Source: Sphingobium sp. TCM1
GTDB lineage: Bacteria; Pseudomonadota; Alphaproteobacteria; Sphingomonadales; Sphingomonadaceae
Length of the DNA: 64,000 nt
NCBI RefSeq assembly: GCF_001650725.1
Contig: NZ_LXVX01000039.1
Location: 125,131 to 189,130, forward strand
Direction of reading: 5' to 3'
In this document: in pieces, positions 1-8,993 of the stretch
Layout: the number at the start of each line of letters is the position of its first letter
Numbering within the stretch: position 1 is the first letter of the stretch
The notes under the pieces: generated by a model
Told to the model about the DNA's origin: nothing
Databases searched by the model: none
The model's input: the letters and a program-made list of their open reading frames with translations, nothing else
Program-made: the position numbers and the translations under genes

Positions 1-8
1 CCTTTCGT

Positions 9-656
9 TTATCCCTGCGTCACGCTTTCCAGCACGGCGGCGCGCAGTTCGGGGATGCCCATGCCCTTCTCGCTCGACGTGGCGATGATGTCGGGATGGG
101 CAGCCGGGCGCTTGCGGATCGCTTCGGCCGTGGCCTGGGTGACGGCGGCCAAGTCGCTCGCCTTGATCTTGTCGGTCTTGGTGAGGACGATGCGGTAGCT
201 GACCGCGGCCCCGTCCAGCATGTCGAGCATGTCGGTATCGACATCCTTGATGCCGTGGCGACTGTCGATCAGCACCAGCGCACGCTTCAGGGCCGCGCGC
301 CCGCGCAGATAGTCGTTCACCAGATAGCGCCATTTGCGCACCATGTCCTTGGGCGCCTTGGCATAGCCATAGCCGGGCATGTCGACGAGGCGGAAGCGCA
401 GCGGATCGCCCACGTCGAAGAAATTGAGCTCCTGCGTGCGGCCCGGCGTGTTGGACGTGCGGGCAAGACCGTTGCGGTTGGTCAGCGCATTGAGGAGCGA
501 CGACTTGCCGACATTGGAGCGGCCCGCGAAGGCGACCTCGTTCACGGCCATGTCGGGAAGGAACTTGAGGTCCGGCGCGGACTTGAGGAAGGCGATCGGA
601 CCGGCGAACAGCTTGCGCGCTTCCTCGATCAGGGCAGTGTTTTCGTCTTCTGTCAT
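9..656 (-). CDS. engB: Ribosome biogenesis GTPase YihA/YsxC/EngB
   Basis: A 215-residue TRAFAC GTPase of the EngB family, needed for late assembly of the large ribosomal subunit. The G motifs are in order: P-loop GRSNVGKS (about 45-52), switch I with TSNTPGRTQ (about 67-75), G3 DMPG (about 92-95) and G4 TKTD (about 158-161). Length matches the family (around 200-215). The ATG at 656 gives the usual short N-terminal lead before the G domain. It is the last visible gene of the rpmH-rnpA-yidD-yidC-engB run, but a repeat element of about 120 bp separates it from yidC, so it may have its own promoter. The stop lies 8 bases from the window edge, so the next gene downstream is not visible. Confidence 0.95.
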   Translation of the reverse strand: MTEDENTALIEEARKLFAGPIAFLKSAPDLKFLPDMAVNEVAFAGRSNVGKSSLLNALTNRNGLARTSNTPGRTQELNFFDVGDPLRFRLVDMPGYGYAKAPKDMVRKWRYLVNDYLRGRAALKRALVLIDSRHGIKDVDTDMLDMLDGAAVSYRIVLTKTDKIKASDLAAVTQATAEAIRKRPAAHPDIIATSSEKGMGIPELRAAVLESVTQG

Positions 657-669
657 ATCTTATCTCCTT

Positions 670-789
670 CCTCCCCCTGCCGGGGAGGCGGACCATTGGC
701 GCAGCAAATGGTGGAGGGGTGTCCCGCCATCGAGAGCGAGACACCCCTCCGTCAGCCTTGCGGGCTACGACCTCCCCTTACGCGGGAGG
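670..789. repeat. Compound palindromic intergenic repeat (REP-like) between yidC and engB
   Basis: Three nested hairpins sit in the 140-bp gap. Left: CCTCCCC (670-676) pairs with GGGGAGG (682-688). Centre: GGAGGGGTGTC (713-723) pairs perfectly with GACACCCCTCC (740-750). Right: CCTCCC (771-776) pairs with GGGAGG (784-789). Between them ACCAT/ATGGT and AGCC/GGCT can also pair, so the unit could fold as a cruciform. It resembles an abundant intergenic element that I recall from sphingomonad and other alphaproteobacterial genomes; that is from memory, not a search. It may end yidC transcripts or stabilise their 3' ends. Confidence 0.7.
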
Positions 790-796
790 ATGATTT

Positions 797-2497
797 TCAC
801 TTTGCCGTCGCGGCGTTCAGCACGGGGTGGCGCTTGTAGAGCCACCATTGCTGCGCCATCGACAGGCAGTTGTTGGTGATCCAGTAGACCAGCAGACCCG
901 CGGCGAAGGGCGCCATGATGAACATCATCATCCACGGCATGATCGCGAACACCTGCTGTTGCATCGGGTCCATCTGGGCCGGGTTCAGCTTGAACTGCAA
1001 CCACATCGAAATGCCCAGCAGCAGCGCCAGCACGCCGATCGCCAGGAAGGACGGCGGGGTGAAGGGCAGCAGGCCGAACAGGTTGAGGATATGCAGCGGA
1101 TCTGGCGCGGACAGATCCTTGATCCACAGCACGAAGGGCTGGTGGCGCATCTCGATCGTCAGCATCAGCACCTTGTAGAGCGCGAAGAAGATCGGGATCT
1201 GGATGAAGATGGGCAGGCAGCCGGCGAGCGGATTCACCTTCTCCTGCTTGTACAGTTCCATCATCTTCATCTGGAGCTGCTGCTTGTCGTCCTTATATTT
1301 TTCCTGGAGCGCCTTCATCTTGGGCTGCACCGCGCGCATCGCCGCCATGCTGGCGAACTGGCGCTGGGCGACGGGGAACATCAGAGCGCGGACCACAAAG
1401 GTCAGGCAGATGATGGCCACACCGAAATTGCCGAGCGTTCCGAACAGCCAGTGCAGCAGCGCGAAGATCGGCTGTTCGAACCAGTAGAACCAGCCCCAGT
1501 CGATCGCGCGATCGAACAGGGTGACGCCGTCGCGCTCATAGGCCTGGAGCGTCTTCACTTCCTTGGCCCCGACGAACAGGCGCAGCGTCTGCGTCGCAGC
1601 CTTGCCGGGCGCGAGCATGGTCGAGCCGAGCGCGACGTCGGCCTGATATTGCGTGCCGGCGCCCTTGCGGAACTGGCCGGCGAAATCGGCGTCCTTGCCG
1701 GGGACCAGAGCGGAGAGCCAATATTTGTCGGTGAAACCGATCCAGCCGCCCTTGGACTGGAAGCTCTGGGTCGAAGGCCCCTTATCCAGATCCTTGTAGT
1801 TCACATCGTAATTGGCGGCGCCGTTGAACACGCCCATCGGGCCGATATGGATGGTCCAGGTATCGGGGTCCTTGGGGATGCCGGTGCGGCTGATATAGGC
1901 ATAGGGCTTCACGCCCACGGCGCCGGCGCCCGTGTTCGACACCTTCTGCGCGGCCGAGATCATGTAATTGTCGTCAACCGACAGGCGAATCTCGAAAAGT
2001 TGGCCCGCGCCGTTGTTCCACGTCAGGGTGACGGGGCTGGTCGGCGTCAGTTCGCTGCCCTGCGCGGTCCAGACCGTGTCCTTGGTCGGCACCTTCAGCC
2101 CTTCGCCCTGCCAGCCGAAGCCGGCGAAATAGGCGTCCTGCGTGCCCGAGGGGCTGTAGAGGCGGACGTCGGGCGAGCCCTTGTCGATCGTTTCCTTGTA
2201 GGTCGGCAGCACGATGTCGTCGATACGCGCGCCCTTCAGGTTGATCGAGCCGATGAGCTTGGGCGTGCGGATCGCGACGCGCGGGCTGTCCTTCAGCACC
2301 AGGGCGCGGTCGCGAATCACGGCGGGGCCGTCCGCCGTATCGGTGCCGGGCGCGGCGACGGGCGTGGTCTTGCCGCCCTCGATCTTCGTCGCCGGCGGAT
2401 TGGCGGCCGGGAAGAAATAGTTCGAGACATAGGGCCAGCCGAACAGGATGGCCGCGGTCAGCAGCACCGCCAGGATGATATTCTTCTTGTCGTCCAC
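797..2497 (-). CDS. yidC: Membrane protein insertase YidC
   Basis: YidC/Oxa1 insertase of 566 residues, placing proteins into the inner membrane alone or with SecYEG. An N-terminal membrane segment (about 5-23) is followed by a large periplasmic P1 domain (to about 340). The conserved five-helix core comes last and includes the helix with the groove arginine in VVRALMFP. The start is GTG at 2497 with GGAG about 10 nt upstream. It lies 33 bp after yidD in the standard bacterial order rpmH-rnpA-yidD-yidC. Length is normal for a proteobacterial YidC with a P1 domain. Confidence 0.97.
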   Translation of the reverse strand: MDDKKNIILAVLLTAAILFGWPYVSNYFFPAANPPATKIEGGKTTPVAAPGTDTADGPAVIRDRALVLKDSPRVAIRTPKLIGSINLKGARIDDIVLPTYKETIDKGSPDVRLYSPSGTQDAYFAGFGWQGEGLKVPTKDTVWTAQGSELTPTSPVTLTWNNGAGQLFEIRLSVDDNYMISAAQKVSNTGAGAVGVKPYAYISRTGIPKDPDTWTIHIGPMGVFNGAANYDVNYKDLDKGPSTQSFQSKGGWIGFTDKYWLSALVPGKDADFAGQFRKGAGTQYQADVALGSTMLAPGKAATQTLRLFVGAKEVKTLQAYERDGVTLFDRAIDWGWFYWFEQPIFALLHWLFGTLGNFGVAIICLTFVVRALMFPVAQRQFASMAAMRAVQPKMKALQEKYKDDKQQLQMKMMELYKQEKVNPLAGCLPIFIQIPIFFALYKVLMLTIEMRHQPFVLWIKDLSAPDPLHILNLFGLLPFTPPSFLAIGVLALLLGISMWLQFKLNPAQMDPMQQQVFAIMPWMMMFIMAPFAAGLLVYWITNNCLSMAQQWWLYKRHPVLNAATAK

Positions 2498-2530
2498 GCT
2501 ATTTGCGCTCCGCGGTCATTGCATCAGTGT

Positions 2531-2743
2531 CTAGGGAACGGGATCGAAGCCCGAGCCGCCCCATGGGTGGCAACGCATTAGCCGCTTGAACCCCAGCCAG
2601 CTACCCTTGATCGCGCCATATTTGCGCACGGCCTGAATCGCATATTCCGAGCAGGAGGGGGCGTAGCGGCAAGTGGGGGGCAAAATGCGCGAGGGACCAA
2701 GCTGCCAGAAGCGGGCGAGGAGGATGAGCAGGCGGGCGATCAC
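2531..2743 (-). CDS. yidD: Membrane protein insertion efficiency factor YidD
   Basis: Small (70 aa) YidD protein, thought to help YidC-dependent insertion at the inner membrane. Its signatures are visible: an amphipathic N-terminal helix, the [11 protein letters not shown] motif with both cysteines, and the [12 protein letters not shown] ending. The start is GTG at 2743, forming a GTGA overlap with the rnpA stop, so the two genes are probably translationally coupled. Confidence 0.95.
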   Translation of the reverse strand: MIARLLILLARFWQLGPSRILPPTCRYAPSCSEYAIQAVRKYGAIKGSWLGFKRLMRCHPWGGSGFDPVP

Positions 2744-3156
2744 CGCCCCGGCTCCCGATTCGGCCCCTGCCCCGGCTTGCGCGGCGCTTGCGGCTTGCCT
2801 TTCCGCGGGCGCGAATGGCGCGGCGGATCGATCGGCCGGGTCATGATCTTGCCCAGCGCCTTGGTCAGTTCCGCATGGAGCAGGGAAAAGTCGCGCTCAA
2901 TCCCACCGTCGCGGCCGATCAGCACATGGTCGGCGCCGGCCACGCCATGGACCGGCAGCAATTCGCGCGCCAGCACGCGAAAACGGCGCTTCATCCGGTT
3001 GCGGATGACAGCGCCGCCAACTTTTTTGGTGACCGTGATGCCATAGCGCATCGCCGGATCGCCATCGCCGCGCTCGCGCACCAGCAGGACGAAGCCCGGC
3101 ATGGGCGCGCGACGCCCGCGATTGGCCGCCAGAAAATCCGCGCGCCGGACCATCAT
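2740..3156 (-). CDS. rnpA: Ribonuclease P protein component
   Basis: Protein subunit of RNase P, which binds the catalytic RNA and helps process tRNA 5' ends. The family motif RNRMKRRFR is present after a region ending [12 protein letters not shown] place the start at the tandem ATG codons 3151-3156 ([10 protein letters not shown]), which gives about 138 residues. The C-terminal tail of about 30 residues is rich in Pro, Arg and Lys, longer than in minimal RnpA. The frame stays open upstream through all of rpmH to an ATG at 3330; see findings. It overlaps yidD by four bases. Confidence 0.92.
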   Translation of the reverse strand: MMVRRADFLAANRGRRAPMPGFVLLVRERGDGDPAMRYGITVTKKVGGAVIRNRMKRRFRVLARELLPVHGVAGADHVLIGRDGGIERDFSLLHAELTKALGKIMTRPIDPPRHSRPRKGKPQAPRKPGQGPNREPGR

Positions 3157-3188
3157 GGCCGGCGCGACGACATTTCCGGGCGTTGGGA

Positions 3189-3323
3189 TCAGGCGCTCAG
3201 GCTCTTGCGGCCGCGCGAACGGCGCGCACGGATCACATTGCGGCCGCCAGGGGTCGCCATGCGCGCGCGGAAACCGTGACGGCGCTTCCGAACCAGATTG
3301 CTCGGCTGATAGGTGCGCTTCAT
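3189..3323 (-). CDS. rpmH: Large ribosomal subunit protein bL34
   Basis: A 44-residue protein, [18 protein letters not shown] at its N-terminus and ending GRKSLSA, with the very basic composition of L34. The ATG at 3323 has GAGGA about 7 nt upstream. It heads the rnpA-yidD-yidC cluster as in most bacteria. The gene is fully contained in the open but shifted frame that continues into rnpA. Confidence 0.98.
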   Translation of the reverse strand: MKRTYQPSNLVRKRRHGFRARMATPGGRNVIRARRSRGRKSLSA

Positions 3324-3361
3324 CGTTCATTCCTCAAAACAACTAGAGAATCGGGCGTGAC

Positions 3362-3387
3362 AAAAAAGGGCCGCTTGTGCAGCGGCC
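3362..3387 (-). terminator. Rho-independent terminator upstream of rpmH
   Basis: On the minus strand a 7-bp GC-rich stem (3381-3387 with 3369-3375, 5-nt loop) is followed by six T residues (3367-3362). It lies about 105 bp past the DsbA-like gene, whose transcripts it should end. Only 38 bp then remain before the rpmH ATG, so it may instead act as an attenuator in a longer rpmH leader. Confidence 0.7.
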
Positions 3388-3492
3388 GCAAGTCAGGGGG
3401 CGTCCGATAGGGAAATGGGGCGGGGAAGTCAATGCCGGAAGCGGCCAGTCCCGAACCTCTGATCCGTTCGGACCGCCGTCATACGACCCGGC

Positions 3493-4263
3493 CTACTTCC
3501 CGCGTGCCGCCGCCACGCCTTCCCTGAGCGCGTCGTAACCCACAGCACCGCTCAGCACCTGGCCGCCGATCACGAAGGTCGGGGTGCCTGTTGCCTGCAA
3601 TTTCTGCGCGAGCGCGATGTTGGACTGGATTTCGGCGTCATATTTGCTCGACGCGATAGCCGATTCGGCTTCCGATTTCGTGATGCCTGCCCTGGCCGCC
3701 GCAGCGACGATGGTGTCGCGCGTCACCTTGCCCGCGCCGTAAAGCGCCTTGTGATAGGCCATATACTGGCCACGCTCGGCCGCCAGCAACGACACCTTGG
3801 CGGCGTCGCTGCTTTCCTCCGAGAGGATCGGCAGTTCGCGATAGACGACCTTCACCTTAGCGTCCGAGCCGACCAGCTTGGCGAGGTCAGGCAGCGAGGC
3901 GCGGCAATAGCCACAGGCATAGTCGAAAAACTCGACCACCGTGACATCCGCGTTGGCCGCCCCTTCCCACGCGCCGGCATAGGGGGTTTCGAGCGCGCTG
4001 CGGCTCGATTCGATCGTCCCCGACATGCGTTTGGCCTGGAGCTTTTCCACCGCCTGCGGGATGATTTCGGGATGCTCCAATATATAGTCGTGAACGATCT
4101 TCTCGATCGCCGCCTTGTCGGTCGCGTTGACGGAAGCGGGCGCGGCCTGCACGGCGAGCGCGGCGCCGGCGGCAGCCGCGATGAAGGCGAAGGCGCCTAG
4201 AGTCATCTGCATGGTCCTGTTGGATAAGGCGGCGCGAAAGGTCGGCCGGGTCTGGTCTGTCAT
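3493..4263 (-). CDS. DsbA-family periplasmic thiol-disulfide oxidoreductase
   Basis: 256-residue membrane-anchored or exported thioredoxin-fold protein. A hydrophobic segment at about 19-40 is either a signal anchor or a signal peptide, followed by a helical DsbA-type lead (about 50-90). The thioredoxin-like domain carries the active site CGYC (117-120, in EFFDYACGYCRAS) and a later cis-proline in TGTPTF. It probably oxidises or isomerises disulfides in exported proteins. It starts two bases after the M48 protease stop, so the two envelope quality-control genes form one transcript. The ScsC/Com1-like branch fits better than classical DsbA because of the CGYC centre and long N-terminal region. 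Confidence 0.88.
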   Translation of the reverse strand: MTDQTRPTFRAALSNRTMQMTLGAFAFIAAAAGAALAVQAAPASVNATDKAAIEKIVHDYILEHPEIIPQAVEKLQAKRMSGTIESSRSALETPYAGAWEGAANADVTVVEFFDYACGYCRASLPDLAKLVGSDAKVKVVYRELPILSEESSDAAKVSLLAAERGQYMAYHKALYGAGKVTRDTIVAAAARAGITKSEAESAIASSKYDAEIQSNIALAQKLQATGTPTFVIGGQVLSGAVGYDALREGVAAARGK

Positions 4264-4265
4264 GG

Positions 4266-5627
4266 CTATCTTTTCTTCCGCTGCTGCTCAATCGCCGCGC
4301 GCGAGACCATCGCGATATCCTGCGCCCGCAGATAGTCAACGGTGCCGGGCTTCAACCCCTGCATCGCCGCGTCGGCGCTGCGCAGCGCCATCGGATATTG
4401 CGCCATCATCTCGTAGCGTTCGGCCGTCGCCAGCGCCGCGCGCGGAATGTCGCCGCGCCGCTCATAGACGACGCCCAGCTGATACCAGGCGAAGGGATTT
4501 TCCCGGTCGCGCTGCACGGCGAGGCGCAGCACCTGTTCGGCCTCGGCGAAGTTCGCCTCATCTTCGGTCGCGATCAGCGCGTGGGACAACAGCACGGATA
4601 TGAGCGGCTGGTTGGTGATCTTCACCGCCTCGCGCAGCGGCGCGACAGCCTCGGCCGGCTTGCCGCTTTCGAGCAGGATCTGGCCCTTCAGTTCCAGAAA
4701 ATAGGGATCGTGCGGCATGGCGGCGAGCAGGGCGTTCGCCTCCTCCAGCGCCTTTTGCGGATAGGCGCTCTTGTGCCAGGCATAGGCGCGGGCATAATGG
4801 GCGGGAATCGACTGGTCGCTTTCCGGATATTTGGCGAGCGTCTGGCCGGGTTCGGACACGAAGCCGATCAGCTTCGCCTTGATCCGTTCGAACCGGGCCT
4901 CCAGCGCCGGATCGGGCGGCCGGTCCCAGGCCGGATCGACCTCATAGACTTCGCGCAGCACGCTGATCCGCTCGCCCGACAGCGGGTGGGTGCGGCCGTA
5001 GCTGTTGTCCTGCGGGATCGCGAGGCGATATTCCTGATTCTGGAGCTTCTTGAAAAATTCCAGGCTGCCGCGCCCGCTGAGGCCCGCGCTGTGGAGATAG
5101 CGCGCGCCGGCGAGGTCCGCCGAACTTTCCTGCGCGCGGGAAAAGGCAAGGAACTTGCTCATCGCCGCCTGCTGGCCAAGGCCCATGATGCCCATGCCCG
5201 CTTCCGCGCCGCCCGCCGCGATCGCCGCCGCGCCCAGCACCAGGCTGAGCAGGGTGACGCCGGTCGCTTCCTTGATCCCTTCACCCGACCGGATGATGTG
5301 GCCGCCCTCGATATGGCCGAGTTCGTGGGCGACGACGCCCTGCAACTGGTTCACATTGTCGGCCTGGGCGATCAGCCCGCTATGCACCCAGACATATTGG
5401 CCGCCCGCGACGAAGGCGTTGATCTCCGGGTCGTTGATGACCATGACCTGGACATTTTTCGGCTCCATGCCGGCGGCCTTGATGAGCTGGCCCGACATGT
5501 CGGCCATGAAGGCCTCCGTCTCTGCATCGCGCAAGATCTGCTGCGCGAGCGCCGGCCGCACCATGAGCGCGAGCGACGCCAGCGCCAGGGCGATGAACTG
5601 GAGCAGTCTGGTCATCCGGCGGGTCAT
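4266..5627 (-). CDS. Periplasmic M48 metalloprotease with TPR region (BepA-like)
   Basis: 453 residues with a signal peptide (about 1-29, cleavage after ALA), a zinc protease domain with HELGH (101-105) and a downstream glutamate in QESSAD (about 167). A C-terminal half of tetratricopeptide-like helices follows. The layout matches BepA, which degrades or rescues stalled outer-membrane barrel proteins. A second ATG lies at 5615, so the start could be four codons later. It is co-transcribed with the DsbA-like gene. Membership in the BepA/YfgC group is inferred from domain order, not from a search. Confidence 0.88.
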   Translation of the reverse strand: MTRRMTRLLQFIALALASLALMVRPALAQQILRDAETEAFMADMSGQLIKAAGMEPKNVQVMVINDPEINAFVAGGQYVWVHSGLIAQADNVNQLQGVVAHELGHIEGGHIIRSGEGIKEATGVTLLSLVLGAAAIAAGGAEAGMGIMGLGQQAAMSKFLAFSRAQESSADLAGARYLHSAGLSGRGSLEFFKKLQNQEYRLAIPQDNSYGRTHPLSGERISVLREVYEVDPAWDRPPDPALEARFERIKAKLIGFVSEPGQTLAKYPESDQSIPAHYARAYAWHKSAYPQKALEEANALLAAMPHDPYFLELKGQILLESGKPAEAVAPLREAVKITNQPLISVLLSHALIATEDEANFAEAEQVLRLAVQRDRENPFAWYQLGVVYERRGDIPRAALATAERYEMMAQYPMALRSADAAMQGLKPGTVDYLRAQDIAMVSRAAIEQQRKKR

Positions 5628-5681
5628 CGGGCGGAGCCGATGCCATGGCCGGCCTGAACCTGCCGTGAAGCCCTACAACGG

Positions 5682-5728
5682 AAAAGCGCCGCTGCGCGCC
5701 GGTCGGAACCGGAAGGGCAGCGGCGCTT
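5682..5728 (-). terminator. Strong terminator after the RNase E gene
   Basis: A perfect 12-bp stem (5684-5695 with 5717-5728) encloses a 21-nt loop that can itself fold (CCGGT/ACCGG). A short T tract follows on the minus strand. It lies 24 bp past the RNase E stop and separates that gene from the M48/DsbA pair. Confidence 0.85.
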
Positions 5729-5751
5729 CTCCATCTCAAGCGTTCCGGGCG

Positions 5752-8481
5752 TTACTGACCGAAGGTGCGCTGCCACCAGCCGCGACGGGGACCGCCTTCG
5801 CCATCGTCGCCCATGGCGCCATCCTCGGCCGGCACCGCGTCAGCGGGTTCGGCGACAGGCGCGTCAACCATCGGCGTGGCGGCGGCTTGCGCCTCCACCT
5901 GCGCGGCAGGCTCTGCTGCGGCTTCGACGTCGCTCGGGACGGGCTTCTTCTTGCGCGTCCGCTTGGGCTTGACCGGTGCGGCTTCCTCGACGGCAGGCGC
6001 TGCCTCGGCTTCCACCACGGCATGAGCCGCTTCGCCTTCGGCCTCGGCAGGCTTCTTGCGACGGGTCCGCTTGGGCTTGGCGGGCGCTTCCACGGCTGTC
6101 TCGACCGCGACAGTTTCGACCACGACAGGCGCCTCGACCGCTTCCTCCGGTGCAGCAGCCTCAGCCACAACTTCCGGCTCGGCGTCCGCCTTCTTGCGGG
6201 CGCGGGGACGGCGACGGGTCTTGGGTGCAGGCTCGGCGGCTTCCTCGGCCACGGCTTCGACGGCGGGTGCTTCTTCCGCCACCGGTTCGGCCACGACTTC
6301 CGCTTCGGGCGCATCGGCCGATTCGGCCCCGTCGGTCAGGACGGCCTCGCCGCCTTCGCGACGGCGACGACCGCCACGGCGACCGCGACGACCGCGGCGG
6401 CGTGCCCCGCCCTCCTCGGCTTCGGCATCGCCCTCACCGGCTTCGGCGGCAACCGCCTCGTCCGCGACAGCCTCATCGGCTTCGGCGGCTTCGCCTTCTG
6501 CTTCGTCGCCGGCTTCGCCCTCATCCTCGTCCTCGGTCGAGCCTTCGGCGCGATTCTCATCGCGCTGGCCCCCGCGGCGGCGACGGCGACGACGGCGACG
6601 GCGCCCCCCCTCGCGATCTTCGCGGTCCTCGCCGCGCGCCTCGCGTTCGGGCGCCGCTTCGGCTTCCTCGATCTCTTCTTCTTCCTCCTCCTCGGGGAGG
6701 TCGATGTCATCCTCCTCCTCGGCAAGCGGGGCGTAGGTCACGACGCGTTCGGGACGGGGGCCGCTGGCCTCCACAGACATGCGCGCGCCCTCGATCTCGC
6801 CATCGGGCAGGATCACGATGGTCACGCCATAGCGCTGTTCGATCTCGTCCAGCTCGCGACGCTTGTTGTTGAGGACGTAGAAGGCCGCTTCCTGGCTGGC
6901 GCGTAGCGTGATGACGCTGCCGCGACCGCGTGCAGCTTCCTCTTCCAACATGCGCAGCGCGCCCAGGCCCGCCGACGATGCCGTGCGAACGAGGCCGGTG
7001 CCCTCGCAATGCGGGCACTGACGGGTCGATGCCTCCAGCACGCCGGTGCGCAAACGCTGGCGGCTCATTTCCATCAGGCCGAAGCCGGAGATGCGGCCGA
7101 CCTGAATGCGGGCGCGATCGTCCTTCAGCGCCTCCTTCATCGCCTTCTCGACCTTGCGGATGTTGGAGTTCATCTCCATGTCGATGAAGTCGATGACGAC
7201 CAGGCCCGCCATGTCGCGCAGGCGCAGCTGGCGCGCGATTTCGCGGGCGGCTTCGAGGTTGGTGGCGACGGCGGTCTGCTCGATGCCATGCTCGCGGGTC
7301 GAGCGGCCCGAGTTGATGTCGATCGACACCAGCGCCTCGGTCGGGTTGATGACCAGATAGCCGCCGGACTTGAGCTGCACGACCGGATTATACATGGCCG
7401 CCAACTGATCCTCGACACTGGCCCGCTGGAACAGCGAGACGGCATCGGCATATTGCTTCACCCGGCGCGCATGGCTGGGCATCAGCAGCTTCATGAAGTC
7501 CTTGGCGGCGCGATATCCTTCCTCGCCCTCGACGATCACTTCCTCGATATCCTTGTTGTAGATATCGCGGATCGCCCGCTTGATGAGGTCGCTGTCATTG
7601 TGGATCAGCGCCGGCGCGTCCGACTTCAGCGTCTTCTCGCGGATCTCGTCCCACAGGCGGGCGAGATAGTCGAAGTCGCGCTTGATCTCCGGCTTGGTGC
7701 GCTGGAGGCCGGCGGTGCGGACGATGCAGCCCATGGTGGAGGGCAGCGCCATTTCGGCGATGATCGTCTTCAGCCGCTTGCGGTCGGCCGCGTTGCTGAT
7801 CTTGCGCGAAATCCCACCGCCGTGCGACGTGTTCGGCATCAGCACGCAATAGCGGCCAGCGAGCGACAAATAGGTGGTCAGGGCAGCGCCCTTGTTGCCG
7901 CGCTCTTCCTTGACGACCTGGACCAGCAGCACCTGGCGGCGCTTGATGACGTCCTGGATCTTATAGCGGCGGCGCAGCGCCATGCGCTTGCGGCGCAGTT
8001 CGTCGGCGGCATCGTCGCCATTCTTCTCGCGCTTGCGGCGACCGCCCTTGGCGGCTTCGGGCGCTTCGCCCTCGGCGCTTTCCTCATCGTCATGATGATG
8101 GGTCGCCTCGACGACCTCGACCCCGTCCTCGCCATGATGACCTTCATCCTCGTCATCATCATAGTCGGCGCGCAGCGCGGCCTCTTCCTCGGCGTGGGCA
8201 CGCTCCTCGCGCAGCAGCGCTTCGCGGTCCTCGCGCGGAATCTGATAATAATCGGGGTGAATTTCGCTGAAGGCCAGGAAGCCATGGCGGTTGCCACCAT
8301 AATCGACGAAAGCCGCCTGGAGCGAGGGCTCCACGCGGGTCACTTTGGCCAGATAGATATTGCCCTTGAGCTGCTTGTGCTCGGCCGATTCGAAATCGAA
8401 CTCCTCGATCCGGTTACCTTTGACGACCGCGACCCGGGTCTCTTCCCGGTGGCGCGCATCGATCAGCATACGCATTGTCAT
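5752..8481 (-). CDS. rne: Ribonuclease E/G family endoribonuclease (RNase E)
   Basis: 909-residue single-strand-specific endoribonuclease central to mRNA decay and rRNA processing. An S1 RNA-binding domain begins at about residue 37. It is interrupted at roughly 90-165 by an acidic, histidine-containing insertion, as in alphaproteobacterial RNase E. The DNase I-like catalytic region shows SIDINSG and VVIDFIDM with its aspartates. The zinc-link CPHC (near 488) holds the tetramer. The last 350 residues are low complexity with alternating acidic and Arg/Lys-rich blocks, a likely disordered degradosome scaffold. ATG at 8481; long leader upstream; strong terminator downstream. Confidence 0.95.
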   Translation of the reverse strand: MTMRMLIDARHREETRVAVVKGNRIEEFDFESAEHKQLKGNIYLAKVTRVEPSLQAAFVDYGGNRHGFLAFSEIHPDYYQIPREDREALLREERAHAEEEAALRADYDDDEDEGHHGEDGVEVVEATHHHDDEESAEGEAPEAAKGGRRKREKNGDDAADELRRKRMALRRRYKIQDVIKRRQVLLVQVVKEERGNKGAALTTYLSLAGRYCVLMPNTSHGGGISRKISNAADRKRLKTIIAEMALPSTMGCIVRTAGLQRTKPEIKRDFDYLARLWDEIREKTLKSDAPALIHNDSDLIKRAIRDIYNKDIEEVIVEGEEGYRAAKDFMKLLMPSHARRVKQYADAVSLFQRASVEDQLAAMYNPVVQLKSGGYLVINPTEALVSIDINSGRSTREHGIEQTAVATNLEAAREIARQLRLRDMAGLVVIDFIDMEMNSNIRKVEKAMKEALKDDRARIQVGRISGFGLMEMSRQRLRTGVLEASTRQCPHCEGTGLVRTASSAGLGALRMLEEEAARGRGSVITLRASQEAAFYVLNNKRRELDEIEQRYGVTIVILPDGEIEGARMSVEASGPRPERVVTYAPLAEEEDDIDLPEEEEEEEIEEAEAAPEREARGEDREDREGGRRRRRRRRRRGGQRDENRAEGSTEDEDEGEAGDEAEGEAAEADEAVADEAVAAEAGEGDAEAEEGGARRRGRRGRRGGRRRREGGEAVLTDGAESADAPEAEVVAEPVAEEAPAVEAVAEEAAEPAPKTRRRPRARKKADAEPEVVAEAAAPEEAVEAPVVVETVAVETAVEAPAKPKRTRRKKPAEAEGEAAHAVVEAEAAPAVEEAAPVKPKRTRKKKPVPSDVEAAAEPAAQVEAQAAATPMVDAPVAEPADAVPAEDGAMGDDGEGGPRRGWWQRTFGQ

Positions 8482-8993
8482 TTATTAGTCTCCGGCGTGG
8501 ACGGGCCGCGGCACAGGGCCGCGCCGCCACGCGATAGTGAAGGGACGGCCGGGCGCGCTCCGGTAAGGGCGCGGATGTCGGCATCGTCCGGGTTTGAAGG
8601 AAAATATGCGCGTCTGCTGCATCGGCAGGGCCGGACAAGGCGCCGGGCCGAACCATCCACGCCGCTGCGCCCGTGACCGGGGCAAGCGTGGAAGGGAATT
8701 CATGCCTCATGCAGCGTCAACCTGTTCTGTACCGCCGGCCAGAAAATGCCGGCGCGTCATTATCGTCCCACAGGACCGCTAGCATATGGGCGGTTCTTGC
8801 AGGAATGTGAATGGGTAGCAGCCAAAGACCCAGGGAGCAACGGGTGGCCGAAATATTGTGACATGCCACCTGCCCCGGCGGTCTTTTGCCCCAATCATCC
8901 TGAAGACGGCGTTAACTCTCTCATTTTACCTAGGCAAAAGGTGCCGATGCTTAATCCGTTGTTCAGCGTGGGGACGCTGGACGGATTAACGTC
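8482..8993. other. 512-bp divergent intergenic region between rne and the amidase gene
   Basis: No convincing gene here. It must hold both divergent promoters and probably a long rne 5' leader, since RNase E genes often autoregulate through such leaders (family knowledge). A 7-bp hairpin (8733-8739 with 8748-8754) lies about 250 nt upstream of the rne ATG. The right half is clearly less GC-rich than the coding DNA around it. A compound hairpin at 8951-8989 abuts the amidase start. I could not assign confident -35/-10 boxes. Confidence 0.6.
8951..8989 (+). promoter_or_regulatory. Compound hairpin directly before the amidase start codon
   Basis: TTAATCCGT (8951-8959) pairs with ACGGATTAA (8981-8989), and inside it CAGCGT (8964-8969) pairs with ACGCTG (8974-8979) around a GGGG loop. 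The structure ends four bases before the ATG at 8994 and leaves no room for a normal Shine-Dalgarno site. It may be a translational control element, an operator, or a hint that the true start is internal. Confidence 0.5.

Noticed and set aside
827-2581. A 584-codon open frame antisense to yidC
   Set aside because: High GC content keeps the opposite strand open; composition is His/Arg/Gln-rich shadow sequence and yidC is certain.
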